From NCBI RefSeq assembly GCF_037176765.1, contig NC_090024.1, positions 153,635,278-153,699,277 of the forward strand: a stretch of DNA of 64,000 bases, given 5' to 3'. Within the stretch, counting starts at the first letter, position 1; every line of letters begins with the position of its first letter. Both the position numbers and the translations under genes were made by a program. This DNA comes from Anolis sagrei (lineage: Eukaryota > Chordata > Lepidosauria > Squamata > Anolidae). The notes below the pieces were generated by a model. That model worked only from the letters and a program-made list of their open reading frames with translations, made no database searches and was not told the origin of the DNA. This document shows positions 57,301-64,000 of this stretch, piece by piece.

Positions 57301-60300
57301 TCGCGTACGTCCTGAGCTCCCTCCCCTCTTCATTCTCTCTCTCTATCCCAACACACAGACACAAAATATCACTTCATTTCTCAACTGTATCTCGTGTTGT
57401 GAGAAACTGAAAAGACCAGGCGGCATTATGAAGAATCATATAGAACAAACTCTTCCCATATTTTGGTCCATCCATGTCACCATGACTTGAGAGAAGGAGG
57501 GAAAGGTGGTCCGTTGATCCCTCTTGCTTCCCTGAGATCTCAGCAGATATGCCTACAATGCTGATGAGATCAAAACAAAGCATTCACTTAAAATATCTTA
57601 AAAGGCAGACGGACTCATTTTGAAAGAAATGGGTTTCAGGCAGTCTGGTCCTTAACATTGTGATAATGAGGGTCCTTCCACACAGCGCTATATTCCAGAA
57701 TACCAAGGCAGGAAATCCCACATTATCTGAGTGTGGACTTAGATAACCCAGTTCAAAGCAGATATTGTGGGATTTTCCGCCTTGATATTCTGGGTTATAT
57801 GGTTGTGTGGAAGGGCCCGGAATGAATCACTTGTATCAATCTGTATCGAAAGAGTTCTACTACGTTTTTCTTCTCAGCATCTGATGCTCATCTGTACTCT
57901 CCTTCAGCAACTGGGCATCCCATTTGGTTATTATGACTGCTAAGAATTGTTCCATGTGAGAATCAAGTGAGAAAGACATTGTGAAGTACATTGACACAAT
58001 GGCCGGGTAGCAACCTACCCAGCTGGCATTAAAGAGTACAGAAGAAAAAACCTTTGATACTTGGCTTGGTCATTCACCTGTCATGTCTGCCAGCATTTCT
58101 AGATCATTTGAAGCCGCTGAACCAAAAGCAATGGTATGAATTATAGCTCCACTGTTTTGAATCTGAGAAAGACAAGGGCTTATGTCTGTACCTTCACCAT
58201 TTGTCAAAAGCACAATTTCACAACCTTCTGAATTTGGATATTTTCCCGTAAATATCTAGATGAAAAAGAAGACTTAGACCTTTAGCAGTGCTGGAAAAAA
58301 TGTAGGAAGCTAGTTGTTAGAAAAACATTTCAACAATTTATTGCATGATGAGTTTTACGCATGAAACAAGGACGAACGAATGTGCTACTTGTAACAGATG
58401 TAATGTTTGATGAGATAGTTGAATATGATAGAATGCCAGTTTTGTTAAATTAACAACATGGAGCATTTCTCCACAGTATGGATCAGGACAGCCTTCTAAA
58501 TAGCTCTTCACAAAACTGATTCCCCAGTTCTTTCTCCCTAGCTGTTCTTCTGCTACAACTCCCATAGCAGATTCCTGAAGTCTCCTGAAAGACAAGAGTC
58601 TATATGAGTGGACATCAAAATTCCCTTGACCAAGCCTGCACAAAGTGGCAGTAATAAGGGGCCGAAATTAAATAGGCTAATCCCTCAGCGTAGTGGTGAG
58701 TTGCAATCCTTTTCTGAGAAAAAGAAGAAGTGGCTCAGCTCTTGCCTCCACTGCTCTTCCTTTCTCTTTACCTCTGGGTTGCCTCATTTGTGAGGGCAGA
58801 AACTTAGCTAATCTATGAAAACATCACAACAACTTCATAATGAAGCTATGTCTCTCCCTCATAAGTGAGGGAAATGAACAACACAGAGTTGATGGTTTTT
58901 CCTACTGGGGGAGAAAGAGATGACAAAGGAGTCAAGTTTCTCACAAGCCCTCACAAGCGCATGGTGCTGAGTTGGCAATTTTGTCACCAGATGAAAAGGA
59001 GATAACAGAGCAACTTGCAGTTTCTCAAGTCGCTCCTGACACGATTTAAAAAAAGAAAAACAAAACAGAGGTGAAGTGAAAAGAAGACCAATAGAAGGAA
59101 GAACTGAGTCCCTTCTTCTTTACTACCTCCTTCTCCCTCTAAACTAGTGTTCTCAACCTTTCTAATGCTGCAACCCCATAATACAGTTCCTCATGTTGTG
59201 GTCGCCCCCAACTAGAACAGTATTTTTGTTGCTACTTCATAACTGAAATTTTGCTACTGTTATGAATCATAATGCAAGGTGTATTTTCATTCATTGGACC
59301 AAATTTGGCCCAAATACCCAATAAACCCAAATTTGAATACTGGTGGGTTGGGGGTTTTGTCTTTTGGGAGTTGTAGTTGCTAGGATTTATAGTTCACCTA
59401 CAATCAAAGAGAATTCTGAGCTCCACCAACAATGGAGTTGAACCAAACTTGGCACACAGAACTCCCATGACCAACAAAAAATACTGGAAGGATTTGGTGG
59501 GCACTGACCTTAAGTTCACCTACATCGAGAGAGCACTGTAGACTTAAACAATGATAGATCTGGACCAAACTTGGCACAAATACTCAATATGTCCAAATGT
59601 GAACACTGGTGGAGTTTGGGTAAAATAGACCTTAACATTTGGGAGTTGTAGATGCTAGGAATTATAGTTCACCTATAATCAAAGAGAATTCTGAACTCCA
59701 CCAATGATAGAATTGGGCCAAACTTCCCACACAGAACTCCCCTGCCTTGAAGGGACTCGCTGGCGCAAGCCTCCCTCTCACCTCACATGCTCTCCTTTGC
59801 CTGCATATGCACACCATGCTGCCATGCACCAAGCACGACTTCTCTCTCCTCCCCACTTGGAGTCTCAAAAACAGCCTCCCCCTTGGCAAAGAGTGGGGGA
59901 GGGCTTTTGGTGGGAGTATTCACTGTCTGTTCCCAAAAAGGAAGAGGAGGACAGGTGAAGAGATCTTCAGCCTTCTCTGCCAAAGAGGTTCCTAAAGCCA
60001 TCAGAAATATGTGTTTTGCAAATTGCTACTCTGCTGTTGTGCTGCATATGACCTCCCTCCTAAGGCTGATGCTCAGAGCCTCTGCAGGCTGCATCCAATC
60101 CAGCCCCCAAGCAACATGTTGTGCACAACCGCCTTTCAACAACATACTAAAAGAGAGAGAATCACTACTGCTGGAAACACACAGGGATATTCTATGTCTC
60201 TTTCAGTCAGCCTTCATGGATTAGGATTCAGTTGCCAGGCTTTAAAATTCCCTTGAGTGCTCTCCCTTGGGTTCACTTATTTGGTAGAAGTATGTGGACA

Positions 60301-61117
60301 TTGCAAAAATTCCATTGCAGTAAGGTGGGATGTACCCAATGCTTTTGAAAAAAAGTCCACCTTCACCTGAAATCCTGAAGTCACTCCCTCACATATGTTA
60401 CTATCTCCAGCGGCTGTGTTAGGAAGAGAGCTTGTAAGACTTTCGCGCACATTGTCATTGACAACCTGTTGCAACCTGGCCTTGATATTTGCTTTGGTAT
60501 TGAATGTTATAATTCCAACCCAGGATCCTTTTTCAATAATCTGGAGAAGAAATAGTTTTGCAGCTTGGTTCATCCGATCAAGGCGATTGTCCTGCATTGG
60601 AGGGTAGGGGTGTGTGCATAAGACAAAATTAATTAAATTTCGAAATTCCATAAACAGTATGTATATTCTACATAATTTTACCCATGTTGCAATTTGAGGC
60701 AAAAACCAATGTGGAACGCTTTTCCAATATAGTATCTTCATTGCTTTGTTCATTACATTCTCTCTAGTCTATTGTCCTTATCAGTCACATTTAAGAATGT
60801 AGCTAGTGGCTCCTGTATCAGTGGAATGGAGTCATTAGCCTTTATTGGTTGCTACACTTCACCTTACACACACAGAAAGATACGTGGCCACTTTCCAACA
60901 CTTTCCCTTAGTTTGGACTTTTACAAGACATCCATTAAAGTATCTATTAATGTTGCAAAGCCCTCTTCTCTCTATTCTTCAAAGATCAGTGCTTTGAAAC
61001 GTTAATATTAGATCTACAGGCAGTCACCAAGTTACGGACAAGATAGGTTCTGTTAAGTCTGATCATAAGTTGAATTTGTATGTAAGTTGGAACAGGTCAA
61101 TTTTTAAGTCTATTTCC

Positions 61118-61169
<52 letters not shown>

Positions 61170-63833
61170 TTTTCCGATTTGTCGTTGATCCACTCCTTTG
61201 GGCTTCACGCAAATCTATGATTTGTCAAAATATATGATCCTGTCTAGCTGAATAGCTTAAATTCAGATAATATTTTGACTTTGGTATTTTAGTAATTAAA
61301 TTTTGTGGCAGTGTTGTTCGGGCTGCTAGCCCTTATGTCCTTATAGCTGCTTGTCCTTCCGTCAGTTCCGAGGTTCAATCCCAACTACTGATGGACAAGA
61401 CACAAATAAGCTGTGTCTTGCCTGTGTCTTAGCACTTCCCTATGCACTTTGGATAGCACAGGGAAGTGTTAGCACTCATGTTGTGCTTGTTTTGCTACCT
61501 GTGCCCTGTTCAAAAGAATTCACCTCACTTTCTGACCCTGTGATAACTTGTGAAAACCAGGACTGATAATAAAACTTCAATAAAGAAACCTTTTTCCCAT
61601 GATAACTCTTTCAGGAGTAAATTTCCTTTCTGAGGGGTAGATTTCTCTCAGTTCCTGTTGTCTCACCCCGTTCTTAACTATGAGTTGGTGTAAGTCGGAA
61701 GTTTGTAACTCAGAGAAGCACCTTTGATCTGGTTCTTAAACATCAAAAGGTACTTTCAATGAAATATTTTTCTCCTGTGTTGCTTCTGAATTCTATTGGG
61801 AGAGATCTGGGGCACCTAATACTCATGGGCAGATGTTCCCACCACTTCCTAGGGACTCTTCTTTCCTCCTGCCCCACGAATCTTCTGACAATAAAGCAGT
61901 TTGCCTTTTACTCATAAATGAGGTTTGAAAATATTCAACCAGAAAAATCAGCCATAGTAGAGCACCTGATGAACCAACCTGGACACAGCATTTTATTTGA
62001 GAACACAGAAATGCTGGACCACTCTCACAACCACCATGTCAGACTACACAGAGAAGCCATTGAAATACACAAGCATGTGGACAATTTCAACAGAAAGGAG
62101 GAAACAATGAAAATGAACAAAATCTGGCTACCAGTATTTAAAAACTCTAAAATTGCAACAGCACAACAGAGAGGAAGCAGGCAGGGACATCTAATTACCT
62201 CTCAACAAAAGTTTGCTCCAAGCACAGTCAGCCCATTGTATGCTAATCAAGGTGGTCAGTTGAAACATTCACACCTAGCTCCAGCAGACAAAAGTCCTTT
62301 GTCTTACCCTGGTCATTCCACAGATATATAAACCCCTTTTCCTAGTTCCAACAGACCTCACAACCTCTGAGGATGCTTGCCATAGATGCAGGCGAAACGT
62401 CAGGAGAGAATGCCTCTAGACCATGGCCATACAGCCCGAAAAAACCTACAACAATCCAAATATTCTAGCTGTTTATTACCAAAGAGCTGGATCATTTATT
62501 TTACCCATTTGGTATCAGAGGCACCTTTAGAGGAAAGAAATAAGAAAGTCACCTCTGAGTATTCTTTAGAGAAGAAACCCTATGAACTTCATGGGGTCAC
62601 CATAATGCAACATGTGACTTGAAGGCACATGCACACATGCAACATCACTGGGTTGATATCCTTAGAACCAGTGGTTGATGTTGGCTGACATATCTAAACG
62701 TTACTTTAAAGGAGGTAGCCATAGTGACAATACTATTTGGGAAATGACATTTAGCACATGTTTGGGAAATTTAGCACCTTGAATAGCTTTAAATTTTAGG
62801 CTAAATCTGGTGGACTCGCTACTCGACTAAGATGGAAACCACTGCCTAGGACAACTCTTTTATACATATCCCTCACTGTATCCAGAATTGCAAATCTAAT
62901 CAGATACAGAAACAGTAGGCTCAAATAACGGGAGACAAACTTACCCGTCCCATAGCCGCAGAAGCATCAAGTACTAGACAAAGCGCTCTCTCCTGCATTT
63001 TCATCAAATGAATTACAGGGTTAGGAGGAGGAGCACCTAATGGACGTGAACTGGCAAAATCAGCGGAGCTCGTAATCACTTCCCATGTGCTTTTGTAGCT
63101 GCACATTTTGTTCTGCATGTTTGGCGCCATAAGGTTATGATTGCTTTTGTCACAAAACTGAGATATCTAAAAAGGAAAAAAGAGTAGGGCATGATTGCAG
63201 GATCATTAGTTAAAAACAACTGTTCCCATTTTATAAAATAATAGTACAAATATGGAAAATCTGTGCCACACAAACAAGCTATAGAGACTCTGTGGATTTT
63301 TAGTTTGAAATATGCTATGTCCTCAGTCATATAAAATATAAAATGTTCCAGTTTACCTAAAGTTCTGAAATCCCACAAAAAAACTACCTCAAAAAAAGAG
63401 AAAGAAAATGGCCCAAGAAGGATGGGAGAAATCTAGGAGAAGGAACAAGAGAAAAAGGAGATGGTAAACATGACTGAATATCTATGATTATTAATAAAAA
63501 CATCTAGAGAGCTCTACTTCCAAATTTACATTACTTGCAGCTGTCGCCTGAAACAATGAAACAAGATTCCATTTGGCAACGTTGGACAATATTTTGTATT
63601 TTTGAGGACAGACATTAAACTAACGAATTCCTATAGTATCCCCACAGACTGTAGTCATACTTACTGAAGACAGACTTTGCATGAACATTATTGATGCCGG
63701 CGAAATTTGCTTTTTATGAGGAATAAAGAGGCATCCAGGCTCATAAAGCTCAGTCTGGCGTTCAATTCTGCATCTTCTGGTCCTGTCTCCCCTAGTTACG
63801 AATCTATATAGGCCAGTGATACTAGCTGAGCAT
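43517..63833 (-). CDS. CLCA family gene, copy B (exons 5-14; 5' part outside window)
   Basis: This is the tandem paralogue of copy A on the same strand, lying upstream of it in the direction of transcription. Exons in order: 63665-63833, 62945-63166, 60367-60591, 58078-58255, 56965-57071, 54861-55091, 54325-54595, 52951-53118, 46333-46821, 43517-43911. All have canonical GT/AG borders and compatible phases. With the four 5' exons of copy A as stand-ins, the frame stays open for about 1003 residues. That is longer than human CLCA1 (914), mainly because of the exon 13 glycine-rich insert. It ends nine residues before the A stop. The HEXXH exon is expected to the right of the window. Candidate polyadenylation signal at 43328-43333. 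Confidence 0.9.
43978..44090. mobile_element. Small palindromic hAT-like element in intron 13 (copy B)
   Basis: This is the counterpart of the element at 2842-2952, with the same arms and position relative to exon 14. It was therefore present before the duplication. Confidence 0.5.
44554..44690 (-). mobile_element. tRNA-type SINE fragment, intron 13 copy B
   Basis: The same SINE fragment as at 3421-3563, carried along in the duplication, with a few substitutions. Confidence 0.65.
45585..45702. repeat. GTT, ATC and CT simple repeats, intron 13 copy B
   Basis: Counterpart of 4437-4550 with a CT run of roughly 40 bp. An antisense poly-Arg/Glu reading of this run is not a gene. Confidence 0.85.
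46333..46821 (-). CDS. CLCA copy B exon 13: expanded glycine-rich insert
   Basis: 489 nt, phase 1-1, with an intact GTATGT donor. It begins AVSLNPPRPVINDTAPTPGL. About five PPGGG(G/V)-type repeats follow, then three glycines, one serine and a run of 43 glycine codons (mixed GGA, GGT, GGC). After that come [14 protein letters not shown] and [14 protein letters not shown]. Human CLCA1 and CLCA4 have only about ten residues in the equivalent place (between SGGSF and FPPGQITDL), so the insert is a lineage-specific expansion. Confidence 0.88.
47805..48043. repeat. 34-bp minisatellite, intron 12 copy B (expanded)
   Basis: The same unit as at 6590-6730, with starts near 47830, 47864, 47897, 47929, 47964, 47999 and 48033. 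That is about three units more than in copy A, so the array changed after the duplication. Confidence 0.8.
49832..50865. mobile_element. Non-autonomous DNA element with TGA target duplication, copy B
   Basis: Counterpart of 8482-9513 with the same ends and flanking TGA. The insertion predates the duplication. Confidence 0.6.
51548..52167. mobile_element. 620-bp palindromic DNA element with TCA target duplication, copy B
   Basis: Counterpart of 10196-10815, the same length and with the same TCA flanks. Confidence 0.7.
52260..52409. mobile_element. 150-bp Harbinger-like MITE with TTA target duplication, copy B
   Basis: Counterpart of 10908-11057, with the same size and flanks. Confidence 0.7.
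52566..52620 (+). mobile_element. CR1 LINE 3' tail fragment, copy B
   Basis: Counterpart of 11214-11267 with the same octamer ending. Confidence 0.6.
52951..53118 (-). CDS. CLCA copy B exon 12
   Basis: 168 nt, phase 1-1. It encodes [20 protein letters not shown] and the basic segment [20 protein letters not shown], with His and Tyr where A has Gln and His. The acceptor and GTAAGT donor are intact. Confidence 0.9.
53190..53669 (+). mobile_element. Helitron-like element with 3' hairpin and CTAG end, copy B
   Basis: Counterpart of 11830-12318; the hairpin loop differs by one base and CTAG is at 53666-53669. Confidence 0.55.
54259..54300. repeat. AAT trinucleotide repeat next to exon 11, copy B
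   Basis: Counterpart of 12908-12945 with about 14 units. Confidence 0.9.
54325..54595 (-). CDS. CLCA copy B exon 11
   Basis: 271 nt, phase 0 in and phase 1 out. The product is [10 protein letters not shown] to LLDDGAG, identical to copy A by eye. The intronic ATT run after the donor has two more units than in A. Confidence 0.9.
54861..55091 (-). CDS. CLCA copy B exon 10
   Basis: 77 codons. It ends LKIPGNAK, where copy A and human CLCA have a Thr or Ile in that position (PGTAK, PGIAK). The acceptor follows a longer C-run than in A. Confidence 0.9.
55540..55798 (-). mobile_element. CR1 LINE 3' fragment, copy B
   Basis: Counterpart of 14182-14440, differing by a few substitutions. Confidence 0.75.
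55883..56017. mobile_element. 135-bp palindromic hAT MITE, copy B
   Basis: Counterpart of 14525-14659, with the same ends and length. Confidence 0.8.
56965..57071 (-). CDS. CLCA copy B exon 9
   Basis: 107 nt, phase 1 in and phase 0 out. It encodes [20 protein letters not shown] and then [16 protein letters not shown], identical to copy A by eye. The same non-consensus GTCTGT donor is used. Confidence 0.9.
57670..57818. mobile_element. 149-bp Harbinger-like MITE, copy B
   Basis: Counterpart of 16318-16466 in intron 8 of copy B. Confidence 0.65.
58078..58255 (-). CDS. CLCA copy B exon 8: VWA domain
   Basis: 178 nt. It encodes [20 protein letters not shown] and [11 protein letters not shown] ([11 protein letters not shown] in A). 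The same LLTNG replacement of LLTDG is present in both copies, so the change predates the duplication. Confidence 0.9.
59009..59069 (+). mobile_element. Short tRNA-SINE insertion present only in copy B
   Basis: GCAACTTGCAGTTTCTCAAG, TCGCTCCTGACACGA and an A-rich tail form the last ~55 bp of the SINE family. ACAGAG occurs on both sides (about 59006-59011 and 59065-59070), as a target duplication. Copy A has the uninterrupted site at about 17662-17668. Confidence 0.75.
59144..59745 (+). mobile_element. SPIN-like hAT element, right-truncated, copy B
   Basis: Counterpart of 17742-18345. Here the text is closer to the remembered SPIN sequence in places (TAATGCTGCAACC, TACTTCATAACTG). Confidence 0.6.
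60367..60591 (-). CDS. CLCA copy B exon 7: VWA domain
   Basis: 75 codons. It starts [20 protein letters not shown]; Asp replaces the Tyr of copy A, and NIKARL replaces NINARL. Conserved splice sites and frame indicate that function may be retained. Confidence 0.9.
61015..61715. mobile_element. Tc1/mariner-type non-autonomous element, copy B
   Basis: Counterpart of 19810-20480 with a better preserved left end (TACAGGCAGTC) and right end (GTAAGTCGGAAGTTTGTAAC). CA microsatellite at about 61134-61168. Confidence 0.45.
61915..62455 (+). mobile_element. Penelope-like retroelement 3' fragment, copy B
   Basis: Counterpart of 20698-21217. It keeps a longer open reading (about 137 codons from 61918) and about 15 bp that A has lost (near 62210-62226). 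Confidence 0.7.
62364..62404 (+). ncRNA. Hammerhead-ribozyme-like motif in Penelope fragment, copy B
   Basis: The same layout: CTGAGGA (62367-62373), stem GCTTGC/GCAGGC (62375-62380 with 62388-62393), GAAA (62394-62397) and GTC (62399-62401). The loop is CATAGAT instead of CACAGAT. Confidence 0.4.
62945..63166 (-). CDS. CLCA copy B exon 6: start of VWA domain
   Basis: 74 codons. It starts ISQFCD (VSQFCD in A) and ends [11 protein letters not shown], with P-N-P in place of P-D-P within the proline stretch. The acceptor and GTAAGT donor are intact. Confidence 0.9.
63665..63833 (-). CDS. CLCA copy B exon 5
   Basis: 169 nt, phase 2 in and phase 0 out, with a good pyrimidine-rich acceptor (TTCCTCAG) and a GTAAGT donor. 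The product begins [20 protein letters not shown] and continues [22 protein letters not shown]. Human CLCA1 has two further cysteines in this block (KKCQGGSCY) that are absent here. This exon gives the ancestral state against which copy A is damaged. Confidence 0.9.
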
Positions 63834-63865
63834 CTGAGGAATATCAGAAAAATACAGTTATTATA

Positions 63866-64000
63866 TACAGTCATATATAAGTTGACTCGTAAAAGTTAAG
63901 GTGCATGTTTGGAGATCAAAATTAAGGGTTTTGTAATGATACGTGGATAGGTCAAGAGTGGAGAGGGGAAAACACCAATGTTGCCTCGGGGGTCCAGCTG
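63866..64000 (+). mobile_element. Mariner-like element 5' end in intron 4 of copy B, cut by window edge
   Basis: It starts after TA with TACAGTCATATATAAGTTGA, then ACTCGTAAAAG and GATCAAAATTAAGGGTTTTG. This wording recalls mariner-like elements common in lizards. It begins about 30 bp upstream of the exon 5 acceptor. Confidence 0.45.

Larger units (their letters stand above)
41768..63828. repeat. Segmental duplication block, copy 2
   Basis: The left edge joins Helitron-like sequence to the middle of the hAT element, so the left half of that element is missing. The right edge continues normally into a good exon 5 acceptor. The offset between the copies is 41,194 bp at the left edge. Confidence 0.92.

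Noticed and set aside
574-63828. Duplicate block as a mere assembly artefact of two alleles
   Set aside because: Copy-specific SINE and MITE differences and about 2 percent divergence could in principle be allelic, but the exons 1-4 of copy A lie between the blocks and the two edges are damaged in opposite copies, which fits real tandem duplication better. Not excluded without reads.
1-64000. Retroviral or LTR-type elements
   Set aside because: No long terminal repeats, gag-pol signatures or envelope-like readings were recognised; the retroelements seen are LINEs, a SINE and Penelope-like fragments.

Overview
The window looks like nuclear DNA of a squamate reptile, most likely an Anolis-type lizard. 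It is AT-rich and intron-rich, and it carries CR1 and L2 LINEs, Penelope-like fragments, a tRNA-headed SINE, Helitron-like ends, SPIN-like and other hAT elements and many small palindromic DNA transposons. This mix is recognised from memory; no database was searched.

The only host genes seen are two tandem copies of a CLCA gene (calcium-activated chloride channel regulator, CLCA1/CLCA4-like), both on the minus strand. Copy A is covered from start codon to stop (38263 down to 2354, 14 coding exons). Copy B shows exons 5-14 (63833 down to 43517); its exons 1-4 should lie beyond the right edge. If A exons 1-4 are taken as representative and joined to B exons 5-14, the frame stays open for about 1003 residues. 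The order is signal peptide, CLCA N-terminal domain with an HEWAH zinc-protease motif, a VWA domain with an altered metal-binding site, a beta-rich region, a glycine-rich insert, a fibronectin-like segment, one membrane segment and a short basic tail.

Layout: 1-2353 is intergenic with a complete hAT element. 2354-38263 is copy A. Its intron 2 holds a full-length-looking L2 LINE with an intact 946-codon ORF (30680-33520) and a GC-rich 5' region. 38264-41767 is intergenic and filled with a CR1 3' end and a Helitron-like element carrying several tandem-repeat arrays. 41768-64000 is the second copy of the duplicated block.

The blocks 574-22609 and 41768-63828 are near-identical by eye (roughly 98 percent). 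At the left end A has a whole hAT element that B has only in part. At the right end B has a normal exon 5 start and A does not. The simplest reading is a tandem duplication of about 41.2 kb covering a whole CLCA gene, followed by a rearrangement in A that removed the exon 5 splice acceptor. A also has an 11-bp deletion that removes the exon 13 splice donor. Copy A is therefore probably dying or already a pseudogene, while B looks intact apart from a stop that shortens its tail by nine residues.

Other points worth attention are a poly-glycine insert whose length differs between the copies (30 versus 43+3 glycines), and a degenerate VWA metal site next to an intact protease motif. There are also hammerhead-ribozyme-like motifs in the Penelope fragments.
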